This document shows, piece by piece, positions 25,801 through 40,800 of a DNA stretch of 64,000 bases (the first letter of the stretch is position 1; every line of letters begins with the position of its first letter). Made by a program: the position numbers and the translations under genes. This stretch comes from Bolinopsis microptera (taxonomy: Eukaryota > Ctenophora > Tentaculata > Lobata > Bolinopsidae), in contig NC_087079.1 in assembly GCF_026151205.1 (NCBI RefSeq), forward strand, positions 16,672,945 through 16,736,944, in the 5' to 3' direction. Under the pieces are notes generated by a model that was given only the letters and a program-made list of their open reading frames with translations, was not told where the DNA came from and did no database searches.

Positions 25801-28800
25801 ACATGTGTACTGGTATATACTTGGAGTCTCAGTACATTATATTATGTTTACTTTCGTAGTTGTATACGTTGTAATTTATGTACTACATAACTGTGAAATT
25901 TTGTAGAGTTGAGGAGAGAGAGAGAGAGAGAGAGAATGGGTATTGAATGTTGATACTCGATAGGAGTGATCTTCAAGTTGAACTTCGTCGGAAGAGACCT
26001 GTATACTAGATTTTTGCATTTACACCAAATAGTCAGGGGGAAAAGTGGCATATTTCATTTACCTCCATGCCAGCTACCACCAGTTCATTCTAAGTCTAGC
26101 TATTTTTAGCAACCTCTGAACTCTGAATGCTACCTCCTGCTCTATCCCGACCCTGACAATGACATATGGGGTTGATTTGAGGTATCTTGCATAGCAAACG
26201 AAGCGGCATTCACATTCACAATACAAAAAAGCCACAGTGGATGTTGGTATATTTACACTTGCTTCCTATACCTCCCTGTAATACCGGGCCTCTTGCGAGA
26301 GTGACGAAAAGTGCACATCGTTAAGAGAAACCCCGGTGAGAAATCACATTTCTTGCACAACTTGGTCTAATTATAGAGACAAAGAAGTGGCCCGGTACAT
26401 TCAATGGCCCTTTTGTGCTGTTTCCTTATGTTCAATTTGATAAGGCTGACATACTGTAATTATTTATGAACCTCTTATATTGTGTGGTCTCGAAAAAATC
26501 TACCACTTTTCCCCTGACTAAAAAGCATAATCACGATAACACACTTAGTTTAATAGTTTGCTCTAGAAAACTGCCAATACCATGGGTTAAGGACATTTTC
26601 CGTCAGCCAAACTCCATTAAGATTGAGATAGATATTTCAATAGATAATCCCGCGGAACCCAAATCTTCAGATGATCAACCCATTATCCAGGACATGCCCG
26701 AACACGTACGAGGCCCCACACATCGTGTCACTAGCAACAAATTGAAATCCACCGGTAGTCCCTTACGAATCAGTATAAAACTGCAGCCTCCTCATAATGG
26801 TAATGTTTAGTCAGCACACCAATGTCCCATCCCTACCTCTCATTATGCAGGATCATGTCATCTGTTGTCCACCTGGTCCCCCTTTCACTGTTAAATGTCC
26901 CTCGCATACTGCACTACTGCGCGTGTAAATCCTGGTATCGGATCCATTTAATATCGCCGCCCCAATGATGGTAATTTGGCGGTTTTATCAGTGGTTAGCC
27001 AGCCGCCTCCCCATTAGCGGAGATTGAACATGTTTGTAGATTTACACTTGCCCTCTGCTGATAATCATCATTCAATGTGTAGCTCGGGACAAGAGACGAG
27101 AGTATTAAAATGTTCACAGTAGATAATAATATTAATAACGGCCCTTTTGTTCTCAGGTTTTCAACTTTAAGCTTGTAATGTTAGCAGTTAGATTATGGGT
27201 TCGGCATAATTTCCTGTTTCTTTGTTTGCATCTCTCTCGACTGTTATTTTAAACCGCTCTCCAATTTTCAAGAATCTGCGGAGGGTTATTTTCTTCAGGC
27301 TAGGTCAATTGGAGGTACGGCATAGTGTTTCCTTCTTTGTTTACATCTCTCGACTCTCGAGTGTTTTCTTAAACCGCACTGCAATTTTCTGACCGGTTAC
27401 ATTATTCCAAGAATTCGAGGACTGTTATGTTCTCCAGGCCAGGTCTACTTGTAAAGAAAACAAACATTTTAGGAGAATAGGTTCTGCATGAGTGCATGAT
27501 GTTGCATTATTTTTTTGTATCTCTCGTGTTTTGTTTTAAACCACTCTCCAATTTTCTGACTGGTTATCTTACTATTCCAAGAATCCGCGGATTGTTATTT
27601 TATTCAGGCTAGGTCAAGCTATTTCATTATTTGTGTCCACGAATCGCGTTTTAAAATTGATCATTATAGATATTACTGCAACTTATTAAAGATAATGCCG
27701 GATTGCAATTTGCGTGGGTTCGAGTCACGCAAACTAGGAAGAGCGAGAGCCTACTAGATATTTGTAATTAATTAGTTAATTAATTACTAGATATTTGAAA
27801 TTATACTAGATGATGAAAATCACCCTAATATCCTATATTGTTCGAGAGGTTAGAGTTACCTTCTTAGTCGCACTTCTTGTTATTAAGGACAGGAATAAGG
27901 TAAAGACGCATGGAGATACAATGCCAGAGGCAGAAACACGTTCAATCTGTAATCTTCTATCAAGTTTTTGAAACAAAAAGGCCGCAACTTTATTATGGCT
28001 GCATATTATATAATATTATGTGTAATGCTTATATCAGCCGGAACTGGGTTTATGAAACATAACATCTCCGCTTGTACACATAATAGGTTGGTACTTCGTA
28101 AGTTACTTATTTCACGGAGCCTCCTTGTTATTATATAAACTTAATACTCCTTACAGTTTACAACTTCCTCATCTGGTCGAGTACCTACTACTGAGTACCT
28201 ACTACTGAGTACCTACTACTGAGTACCTACTACTGAGTACCTACTACTGAGTACCTACTACTGAGTACCTACTACTGAGTACCTACTACTGAGTACCTAC
28301 TACTGAGTACCTAATAAGCTACTACTGACGTTATCAGTATTGTCAGGGGTAACATGAGCCGTGCATACCCACGCACACTTACAAAAAGGTGACATCACTA
28401 ATACTAAAACGAGCACTAAATACATAAGTAAGTTACCTGAAAGTTACAAATAGTACCCCCTGAGCCAGTAAGATCGCGGGTAACCTTGCCACGTGACTTA
28501 TATAGTTACAGAGTGACAAGGTAACTGATTGTACATGTGACTTGAGAACTTTCAGTTGCTAGGTGGCGTTTTGTGGGAACTGTCTTTTTGTAAGAGGATG
28601 AACAATTTGGACTGCTGATTTTTCTCAAATAGGGGATATATTGTTGGTATTCCTCTCAGATATACAGAAACTAATGTATTTCATGTAATGACCAATGACT
28701 TATAAAATTGAAAAGGCATAGTAAATACTGAGTACCATTATTCTTCATCTCCAGCAGGTAGGCACAAGCCAGCTGTTAATCATTAAACAATCTGTCTCAC

Positions 28801-31800
28801 TCCCAACAGAACACAATATATTAAAGTCACTATTGTGTACATTAGAACTAGACAGAAACAAAGTGTGAAGGGCCTGAACGGAACCACTCGGTTTCAGTTC
28901 CTTGTTTAACACTGCCGTACAGCAAGGACATCCACCGGGTCCTCCAAGGATGGGCACATAGCTCACTCCACACTAAGCTTTGTTAAATGTTGCTTATATA
29001 CCAAGGATCTACAGGAAATATTTCCTTGTAAGTTTAGAGGGCGATCTGTGAACAGACAACTATTTCATTCCCAATGCAACTATAGGATGCAATGTCGAAA
29101 CTTAAAAAGTATCCAATCCATGTATTCTCAACCACTTGTTCACTCGTTTACAGTAAAGTTTGACAGCACACACTCCATAATAAGGGGTAACATGTTCTCA
29201 GCTCGATTCTAGTTCTAAGTTTGAAGGTCACGTGATGGACTCAGGTAATCCACAGTGTGCATGTAGTGCCATCTGGCGCACTCCCTCCCTCTTGAGAGCT
29301 CTCAAACCGCTGATTACTGTATCTGTGTGGGTGGAGCACTGGCCTTTGCTCTTATTGCAGCCTCTATTTGAGATATAGTCAGCAGATGGTCTAACTGGGA
29401 GTGTTTTTAAAACGAGTTTTGTGAATTTTCGAGCCATTTCAATCAGATTAAATTTTACTGAGTGTCCTAAGTTTTACTTTTCAATGTTTGCGTATATTTC
29501 TTCTTCTGGAATCTGGGTGTAATTCGTTTCGAATTTCGATAGTCGTTGCCGTTAACGATTGCCGAATCTGAGAACTTACTATTTCGTTAACTGTTGGCTA
29601 CAATTAAATCTGATTGTCACCTTTTTTGGTGACACATAAAATGCGGGTTTTTAATTTCGTATATTTTTCCTGGGTTACGTTTCATAGTAATTTGTTTAGC
29701 CAAACTAGATTTTGATCTCAAAAACTTAAAATTTGTACCTACGTACATAATCAGCAATAATACATCTTAAAACATTGGAAGGTATAAAGATTATGAGGTT
29801 TAAAGAAGCAGAACCTTTACTTCCCTCGAGGTAAGCAAGTTCACACAAGCTGACATTTTAAAGTTAAAAGTTAAAATGTAACCGAATCCAATCTTAAATA
29901 AAAACTGATGATCATTGATCATTGATCATATTGAATAAACTGGTATGCTGTTTCTTAAATAACCGTTTATGTTCACTAAATGGGTACACAGTCTTTAGTT
30001 TTTGTATTAGATATTTGATTGACTAATTTCATTACTTCTGTAAAGCATTCTAATGTTCCTAGCTTCTTAGCTTCTCATAGAGTTAACATGGAATTTACAT
30101 ATTAACTTGAATAGAATTATTCTTCATCAGTACAGATCTGATGGCCAAAAGATACGTTATTTTCAGTTGTCTTCTAATAAATAGAGCGCAAAGTTCATTT
30201 GGCGCATTCAATAAGAATCATTCCAGTAATGACTTCTTTCTGCCGATATCATATAAATCTTAACACCAGACAGTCATGAGTATACCTTTAAGCATAATGG
30301 CTTGAGCCTCGACTGCAGCGGATGAAATTAATAAACCGCTGAAGAAACGATGAAACGAATATTAACTAATCGCAGTGCTCGTCACTCAAATGAGCAGGGT
30401 ATATCGCGTTGAGTGGATTGCTTGACAAATTACCGGACCAAGCAAGAGAAGAGAGAGATAGCGTTATTATCAAACGCAATCATGACGAGCAAAGTTTAAA
30501 ACAATCACCTAGGAAACTGAAGCTGTTGAAGCCCTGATTGCTTACCGATTCGTGAAAATTAAAAATAGCGCGTTAGCACGAGATTTGGCACGATTGTGGG
30601 TCCGTAGAATGTAGATTACTATGATGGTTAACCTCGTTCATTTATTTGTAAATGGTTAACCTCGTTCATTTATTCCACATGGACAGTGCCTTTCTTTGTC
30701 ACCACTCTAATATTAGATTTGTTTACACACATTTTACGTCCAGGTTCTTTCATTTGCGTATTGTGCCCGACCGACAAACAATAATTACAAATATAGCCAT
30801 ACAGCTAATAACAAACATTGCCCTGTAAATCTTTGTCACATCTCCTGTTTAATGGAGGATCAATATATATATAGATGTTCATAATATATAACCTGTAATA
30901 CTATTTTGTATAATTTAAATTTAATTTCGTTTAATGGAGATGACACGTTTTCTGACTGGAGAGTTTAATTAAGTTTGGTATCAACAGCATGATTCACTGT
31001 TCTGATTGTGAAGCCACAAAGGTTTTGTGTAATAATGAATGATACTTCATCCCTCTACGAATACTTCTCAAAAATGGCCGGCTTTAAACCAGTCCTTTTG
31101 TTAATTGTAACGTTATAAAATAACTTTAAATTGCAGTAAATTGTCTTTGCTTATCCTAACAAAGACAGAGAGTTGAATAAGTTTATTAATCACAATAATT
31201 CTGAGAGCACTGGTTTGCAGTACATATGAAATGCAATTTTACATTGTTTGTTTTGTTGATCTTCAAATTAATAGCCTGTGTGTAATATACGACAAATACT
31301 TTAATTCCATATTCTGAGAGTGAAAGCGGCTAGGTTCTCAAATAAATGGATTGATAAACAAAAGTACACAACAGTTACTTAAGCAACTGTTGCATTGATA
31401 TTTATTAATTTATGATTTCGTATATAATATACTTTGGGAGTCCTGGCATGCAGCTAGCAGGAGTTGCAGTCTGTGGGCACGGTGATAAGGCCTCCATCTT
31501 TTTAGTAAGAGGCCAGAAACCGTTGACCAGAACAGAGAGAGAGTACTTAAGCAACTCTAATAATAGATTGGTGACAATTACGGATAGATTCCCAAGTTCC
31601 CAGATAAATGGACAGATTAATAAAACTCCATAACAGTTACTTTTCAGTTATTTCATTACTTTCTTGCTTGACTATGCCTTAGCTTTGCTCTTTTAATAGT
31701 TGGCAGACGCATGTTTTGAAGGTGCCAGTTAATTAAAAACTTTCAAACCCATAAAATCAAGTACACCCGAGAAATGAAGTCTTCTCGAGTATTTTCCTGT

Positions 31801-34800
31801 CAAAGAAAATGCCAATTTCTTTGTAACTTACTGACACTTTCTTTGTAATTTCATCTCGACAGTTCTATACAAAATTTGCCCACAAGCACCCTGGCCAGGG
31901 TCCTAAATATTCATTAATTTAGAAATTAATTTTTCGCATTGACCAAGAAAACATGACCAGAAAATAGTTTAGCACCATATTTTTCCAACTGTCAGCACAT
32001 ATGTGTTTCTAATATTTTGTCTACCAGATCTTCACCATGAAAATGTTCAGGCAAGGTGATATGTAGGGATGATATCATAGATTGCCGTAACTATTCTTAT
32101 TACTCTCCTGTTGACTTTTGTCATTAAAATCCTAAGTGATAGTTAATGATGATAATTGATCTCGAAATCCTATTATCTAGTCCATTTTTACAGATAAAAA
32201 TCCAGTTTTAGCTCTCCGACTATCTTCTGAAGTTGATTCTGCTCAATCATGTTGATTGACCCAATATACTCAAAAGTTATGCAAAGATTTTCTAACGTCC
32301 CCCAAGCTTGGTTAGAAAAAGTTGAAGAGGATAAAGTAATCTTGGTGCAGTTGAGTAAAAGTTCATTCTTTGTTTCTTAAACTGTGGCCGTTTACAAATA
32401 TTTCCACTAACCAATATGAATATCAACGAAATTGCTGAGTGTCCTGCGAAGTGGAATTATGCATTTCCCTCAACTCTACCAGTAATGATTTTTAAAATAT
32501 CGTGCTAATTAAGTCTGCGAAATTGCGAACTATTAGTTATCGGGAATGTTATGTTTTTACAGAGAGAAACCTCTCGGGCTTTAACAATATTCTGACGAAT
32601 ATTCTGATTAAAGAGGGATTAGATCTAGAAATCACTTTACAAGGTCCAAACTGTGTAGGGCGATATAACATACAAATTTGGTAGGATTCAAGAATATACA
32701 TATTACATTAGCAATGTTACATTAGCAATGATTAGTAATGAGACCAATGACATGAGCTATCAACGAATGTCGTATATCCGTTGAAAGCTTTTATCATTAA
32801 TGTCAAATGCGCGCCATAATTTCCTGTTCAATTTGGACGGTCAGCCGGCGCGCGCCATGTGGACTGGTGATAAAACGATATATCCTGACACAATAATGTC
32901 GTTTGGACTCAGCGTCAACACTCAAGTTAGAAAATGCCCCATCAATGACCAAGCGCGGGAACCGGCAATTAACATACCTGAACAAAGACTGTTCATTGTA
33001 ATATCATGAAACAATTACAAACCTTGTAGGAAGGGTGAGCTAATCTTGCTTTGACCCAGGCAACCCCAGTATTGATTCCTTGCACCAGGATCTTACCACC
33101 TTGTTTCCCCTGAAAACAACATTTAAAATGAGATCTCCCGCTTCGTGTTGACACCTAACAAATTCTTACAAGTACTAGATGACATAACAAGTGCACAGTA
33201 ATGTATAATACGGCTCAGTGACAGTTATGTATTACGGTACACATGTGTCTGTTAGCACATAACTACGCACTCTGTACATGGAGATGTAGACAATAAAATG
33301 GCAACTATGTATAACTGCAAACTGCAACCAAGGAATTTATCAAAATGAGAGTTACCTGACTTTCTAGAATTCCGATGGTAGGTGGGGTGAGATAAAAGCT
33401 GTCTGAGTACAGAATATTCTTCAGTACATTTCCTGAGACTTGGTGGTCGGCATCTGGCTCAATAGTCCAAATGAACTCTAGTCCCTCCAGTGTACTAAAA
33501 GTGTTTCCTGAATAGTTCCCTCGTTATTTCGAGTGGCAACTGAATTTTTTAAAGTAGTTGAACCCAAAAATGGGAATATTTTTAATTTGTCTAATCACAG
33601 TTTAAATTTAGTATCTCATTAATGTGTATCTTATTCTGCCATTCAATTGAAATTATGTTTGTTTTGTTATAATGATAGTTTGTCTGTGTCATCAACCAGG
33701 TCACAGTTCAATCCGATCAGTCACACGAACAATTGAAAAAACACATTCTAATGATGTGCAGTCAGATATTAATTATTCTGCAATATAAATAATTTACAAA
33801 TAAGTAATAATTTTTATATTTTCAGTCCAGAAAGGCGAAGACCAGTCGAGGACTCCTCGTGTAAGTTCAATTAAATTGATTTGGTTATTTAAGTTAATTA
33901 GATGATTAAATTAATTAGACAATTGATTGGTTAATTATATAATTGTAATAGTATATGTGATTTACTTGATGATGAAATTAATTTTTTTCCCTACTCTTGC
34001 CGAAGGCAAAAAGATCGTAGGGAATAAGTAATCGGGTTTGGATATATGAGGTGGCCCGATGGACCTGCGATGATGACAAAAGTCTGCTCCTTCGCAATAT
34101 AGACTACTCCCCTATAATTAAGTGTATAGGAAGCGTCTGTTATGCTGCGCGCGACGCTAGCCATGTGTTAATTAATTACAGTGAAATATTTCCTTCGCAA
34201 AGTTATTTTCCGCAATTTTCTGGATTCATTTATTGTTGATGCGCGGCGCTGCATTGGTCAAATAAATCATCAATTTTTACCATGCACGAATCCCACTCAT
34301 TTATAAAAAACATAGTCAATAGTATTTAAATATGGTGCAATTTTTCCAGTCACACTTTTCACTCAAAAGAATTAATGGTACAAGTACATCGTTAATTGAC
34401 GATGTCAATTCATGGCAGCTCGGCGCGGCACAGTAGCGCATCTCGCCGATCTAGCCAGTGAGAAGCCTCATTGAGTGCACGGCGCGGCACAGTAACGCAT
34501 CGCGCTACAAGTACATCGTAGGGAAAATTGATCGTGCGTGGTTTAACCGCGGCGAAATTCTTGTTATGAAAGAGTATTAATGAGATGGTACTGCATAGTA
34601 TTAAGAAGAAAGATAAACAGAAATGTATATAAATTACGGCGTAACGTTACCATTCATCCCGCCTCCCCCCCCCCCCGCGTCGACCGAACGTTAACTTCGC
34701 CGGGATACGGTACAATTTTATGCCCAAATAAGGACAATTCGGGTATAAGCGCCCCCCCCCCCCCCCCCCCCCCCCCCCCCGCATAGAGGGTGACTCTGCA

Positions 34801-37800
34801 GGGCCTTGTTACGCCACTGCTAATTCCAATTATAATATGACAGAAATATAATTAAGCTATCTAAATTCAGTTCAGGCTTAAATCGGATTTTAAAAGCCTT
34901 AGACCATAATCCTAGTTGGCAGTCCCTCGCACCCCACGAAGTAGCATATTAGTTCATAGCTGTAATGCTTTTACCGGGAATTGCGGGTGCGTAATATTAC
35001 AGGTATAAGTTAAGTGATCATATTTATATTGCGGCTCAACACTTGGCCTCTCTCCAGTTCACTTTATTCCGGATATTCGTTCATTCTTTAATCTTTAGCA
35101 GTGGCATTACATCGCTAGAGCTGCAGTAGCTACTTAATCTTAGATTTCAGGTTTCAGCGATCTGCTGTTAGTGAGACTAAATCATAGTTGCATATTCATT
35201 AGAACTGTTGTTTTGCTTTAAGACAGCTCTGAGTGAATCACTTTCACTTTGAGTAAGTGGATGCGAATAATTGGTCAATTGACCATGTGTTTTTCAATGC
35301 ATTTTTTAAGGATCTTTATTAAGAATTTTAAACATTCGCCCGAAAGAACAAGACTTACAGCAACATTCGTTATTTTTAGGCTTTAAATATTCATTTCGAC
35401 ACTCCGACCAATGCAATATAAGGTGAAACCACTGCAAACAATAAACTCACGTAATGAACATTTGAAAACATAATCACTAGAACAACAAGGAATTTTACCA
35501 TCATCATCGTAAGCCACAATCTCAAAAGTAGAGGGTGTCTCCTCCAGCAGTAACTCCAGAGATGTGGTCCTGATAGCACGAGGGGTTATTTTAATATAAC
35601 CTTAAGCGTGCCAGCGTTTTGTGTTATAAACTCCTTCGAACAAAATGGAATTTGGACGTCATTATACTACTAAATGAATAAAACTAAGGTACTATGACAG
35701 TTGAAATTGGCGTTCTATTTTTAAATAGTTCCTGAATCCGAACGTTAGATAATACCTGATTGCTATTCTGGTGATCGTGTCCACAAACACATCCACACGC
35801 AGTTCACTTTCTGTACCTGTATAGTGTATATTGTATAATGTATAGTGTGTAGTGTATAATGTATAGTGTGTAGTGTATAATGTATGTATTATGATGTAGT
35901 CCTGATAGCTATTCTGGTGATCGTGTCCACAAACACATCCACACGCAGTTCACTTTCTGTACCTGTATAGTGTATAATGTATAATGTATAATGTATAGTG
36001 TGTAGTGTATAATGTATAGTGTGTAGTGTATAATGCATGTATTATGATGTAGTCCTGATAGCTATTCTGGTGATCGTGTCCACAAACACATCCACACGCA
36101 GTTCACTTTCTGTACCTGTCAAGTTATTTTTTGTTTATTTTTAAAGTTCGAGATTGGAAACAAACAACACGAATCGAGATAATATCTTGATTCTTTGTGA
36201 AATGCATAAATAATAAACATACTTTTAGCTTTTTAGCGGGCATGTTGCAATTATCCTGAAGTCTGTACCCGGCCCTGGTCATATTTCATAAAGCGACACC
36301 AATATAAAGTTCCCATGCTATAAGCACTATTTATTAAACAGACAACCATCCTTATAAACATACAAACAATTCATCATAATATTATTTTTTTATAAACATC
36401 ACAAGACAATAGGATACTGACATTGTAATTAATCTTATCTCTAAATGAAAGATATAGTTTTCTCTCACAGCACGGGGGACTGGGGAGGAACTCACCACAG
36501 CTCTCTAAGAGCTCTAAGAGCTCTGGACTCTGACCATATTATATCAATAAATAAGATTACGCCATTATTATCACGTGTCATTATGGTACGTGTCAATACA
36601 ATCGAATCAAAACGATTAGGTTAGCTCGGTATCATCCAGTTATCGTGATCATTGCACAATTCTATTACCCTGCCTCCATCATATCACATGTGGTCTTCCC
36701 TCAAGTTAATCATACCACACAACCAAAGACCTTATTTTCCGTACGCTTTGGTTCTCTTGGGTGGTTTCTACCTTTTAGTTTTATTGTTTTAACCATCTAT
36801 TTTTTATCGAGAAGTTTAGTCTTATTAAACCACTGCTTTAGGGGGCTTAAAGAAAGGTTGACATTCACTGTTAAATATGGAGCGGCTGCGTTCAAATTCT
36901 GCAGCTATTGACTATATTGGTAGTCGGTTCACTCGGTACTACTAATCTAAAACTGACACTATTATTCTTCTAAGTAGGGGTAGAGACTGAGCGTTAGTGC
37001 TGCTGATTCAATACGTGATTTTTGCGTAATCACGACATGCCTGCATGTCTGTACACTGCCCGATTTGGATGGATTTTTTTCGGGAGTAGCACTTATATAT
37101 AATAATACCTTCGAGAAATCGGTAGGCAGTCAAAGTTTTGAAATTTACACGGGGTCCTTAAATACGTAAGCTTCTTGTTTTAGTTCTTTGTTTTCTGTAA
37201 CCCAATTTATTGGCTTCTCATTTTAAAACCTTGTCGACGAGACGAAATTTCATCCTTTGCATCATAAATCATAACCAACATACGAAATAGGGGAAATAGC
37301 ATGGAACGATAGAGGACATGACTTCACGACATGTTTTCCATTAGTATAATAAAGGTGTGTCAAATACGTTGCCATCAACATCCTCTCCCTGTATTGTTTT
37401 GCTCAAAAATCATTTCAAAGCTTTCATTTTTTCGAATCTCAACAATCATACCTTACAAGGTTTAAGGTCATGCAACATGTTCCTCGACCTGCTCATTCAA
37501 ACTTAAATATTGACTTGATTTGTCGACCACCTTGGGTGAGTGTTTGTTCTTTACGCCCTCATTTACTTCTCAAAAAATTCATTTTCTGCAAGCGAAATTA
37601 ATATTTTGTTACAAAAAGTTAGCCAGTTTAGATGAAATATTGAGCGGTATCACGGTAAGCGGTGACTAACTTCATACATCATCTCTTGTTTTGGTTGTTA
37701 TCTATTGGAATCTTGATGTCAAGGTCCTAGGAAGCCGTTTATTTGTATGTTTACTTAATTTGTTGGACCACATTATGCTCAATTTCAGGGAGCTGATAAC

Positions 37801-40800
37801 GAGATTTCTTTCTTATCCTGACAAAATAGGTATACCTTAAGGGGGGGGGGGGGGAGAAATCAGGGTGAACCCCCCCCCCCCCCCCCCCTTAAGGCCAATA
37901 AATTTGGTTCACAATAAATTTGGTTTACAACAATTTAAGTCAAAATATTGACTAAATTTATGGTAGACTAAATTTGTCGTTCTTATTATATACCCGAATT
38001 TGAGGAAGGCACGTAAAAAGGATACCATTTTTGGTGAGGGTTCCAATGTTAGGGCACTAGATCAAGTTTGCTTGGCAGCGCCGGTCACATGGGCATCTGG
38101 TCCTTGTCGTGTCCTTAAACTGGTAGACACAGTATGTGACAATCTATCTCTAATTTGGTGTTTAAATAACCAACAAGCAGATTACTTCATGTGCCAAACA
38201 GATTTGTTAAGACGATTTATAGTGTCAAAATGGGCGAGCACTGGCAATCGACTAGACAGAAAGGTATTAAATTAGCTTCTCAGCCAGGGCTGACACCTGA
38301 CAAAATAATGCTTTAGCTAACACGTGCACAACACGTGCACAACACGTGTACAACACGTGCACAACACGTGCACAACACGTGCACAACACGTGCACAACCA
38401 GATACCAGATTGGACATGTCTGATTTTGATATCATCATTGCCCACTGTTGACTAGGGGGTAGTCAGTACTTCAGTAGTGTTTTTACCTCTGTTGCTCAGC
38501 AGGCTACCACTCTACTTTTCTTAAATATGTTATGATAACACTACACTTTAGGATGCCTGCATTTCAATTTTTTTTTCCTGACTTAAGTTGTACTTGATGT
38601 GGAACTAAACTGGTCCTTGGAAGCTATAATTTATCTTAAAAGATATTTAAGATAAGTAAAGAGGCAAAGAAGCAAGATAATCCTGGACCAGGCAAAAGTC
38701 CTGCTCACATTGGGACTCCAATGTGAACAGGACTTTTGCCTGGTCCAGGATTAAAAGAGGAATTTCGATCTAATTGTTTTTAAGGAACAAATATGATATG
38801 GATTATACAGCTTTGTAGAATAAGGGTTGGCTTACTAGTTTCCCTGGCTAGGATGAGACTCAGTTGTCTGTCTGGATCCTGACTCAGCGAAGTGAGCTCT
38901 GATCTTCTGCTGCACCCTATAATTAGAAGTTATTAGAGGTAATTAGAAGTAATTAGAGTTAATGAGAGGTATTGTTGATATCATACAGTCCAAGCAGAAT
39001 ATCTTGGATTCAAATATAGAAATCCAGACGCAATCATCTGTCATGATTAATGATCATAATTCTCCGTATAATTCCAGTTTCAGGGCAAGGTTCTCAGCAA
39101 TTAGCATTATCAATAATCTTCGGCTGTAATTAATTACTGAGCATTTTTGACAGCAACCTTTGGCGCTTCTTAACCAATTCATTGAGTTAGTAATCATAGT
39201 TCTATATAACATGAGTCACGTGACATGAGTCACGTGGGGTGACTAACAGATGGTCCAATAGGGAAACTTGATATTTTACAACACAGTCTGCCTATATATA
39301 TTGAGTGAGAAACTATGTTTCTAGAAGGCTAGAGGGCCAGGGGCGGCTAATTCCCTTAGCACGTCCATTACATACATTACATAGCTATAAGGTTATGGTG
39401 TAGTGGTTACTTGGTTTCTTTGAGACTGGTCTAGTGGTTTCGGGGCTTTGTGAATTTGTGCCATGTTCTTGTATAATTTTGTTAAAGTTAGTGGTCAGGC
39501 TTCTTGGAAACTGCCATTATATTCAAATAGTTTAAGTCAAATGTGGTCTTTCTTTGAATTTCAATCACTGAGTCTGTTAACTGTTCCGAGATATTGATTA
39601 AGGTACTCATGATATGGCCACTGTTATAATATGGCAGCTCGTGATATCTCATGATATCTCTTCTCTTGTTCACTCTCCGTGTATTATATTCGTCAACTGT
39701 CGGCACTTCACAATTAAAAAGTAATGGAATATTTCAAATAAAAAATAATTTTGAATTAGGTTATCCCAATATCCCAATATTCCCTATTAAATATTCCCAA
39801 TATTATATCTATATAAAGTAACAGCTGTGGTTTAATAGCAGACATTACTGAATTACTTTACTAAATTAACGGGAGTAGTTTTATCAAGATACTACAGACT
39901 ATATAGTTATAGTAGTATATAATATAGTAGTATATAATATAGTAGTATATAATATAGTAGTATATAATATAGTAGTATATAATATAGTAGTATATGATAT
40001 AGTGATATATAGTAGCAACTAATCATCCCCGCCGCGATATTGGTTAGGTCGAACAGGGGTTACTTTTAAAATGGGTTAGCTAGAAAGGTAGGAGCAGCCG
40101 GGTTATTTTGTAAAAGTGATCCAGTGATTGCTTTCGAATGTAACTTTTCATTTTAACTGTTCATCGAGGTTGTGATTTTGTGATGTGTGGTTGTGTGCTA
40201 GTTATACTTGTAATGAGAGGTTATAACCCGCCACAGTCTGATCACAGTCTGGATCCACTTCAGGTTGTAAAACACTTCTTATAGCTATATCTTGTCTGAA
40301 GTATAACTGATTGCGCTGAATGAAATTATGATGATGATTCCATCATGTCACTTAATGAAGTGATGGCCACACCTTTAGTGTTGTAACATCATTGCACATG
40401 ATATAATTGCTGCTTGAGAAGAAGATATGGTAGTGGAATGACAAGTTTAATGTTATTAACTAGAACGGTTAAAATGTTACTTGAATTTATCGATTTGTTC
40501 TAACAGAGTATTTTACGTTTTGACTTTTACGCCTGTTCATCATAAAATTATGTGCTAGGCTAGTTCTGAGATCTTTAGTTTTTTACGAGACACGGTTCAA
40601 AAGTCAAATCAAATCAAATCAAATCATGATACTCGTACCCTCGTAGTGTTTGAACTTTGACATCGCTTTTCGTTAGATCTAAGTTCAAATGAGACTTTTT
40701 GTTTTAGCGGTGCAGTCTCATTTTACTATATTTTTACACAGTCAAACATCCCCTTACTAGCTTATATTAGTACTATCATGTTTCCTTACTCTATCTTTCT

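Larger units (their letters stand above)
24931..33022 (-). other. 8-kb NUP210 intron 7, mostly featureless
   Basis: It contains a GA microsatellite (about 25914-25934), a 14-bp tandem array (28181-28307), the small plus-strand frame at 26466-26810 and several other short frames without splice support. No transposon gene is recognisable. It is simultaneously part of intron 5 of the plus-strand four-TM gene. Confidence 0.6.

Noticed and set aside
27700-27745. tRNA B-box-like GGGTTCGAGTCACGC
   Set aside because: There is no matching A box or cloverleaf upstream, so I do not call a tRNA.
28745-29437. Two minus-strand frames (one Cys-rich, GGPGGCPCC; one starting MARKFTKLVLK)
   Set aside because: I tried joining them as two exons; no donor and acceptor pair gives a continuous frame, and no family is recognised.
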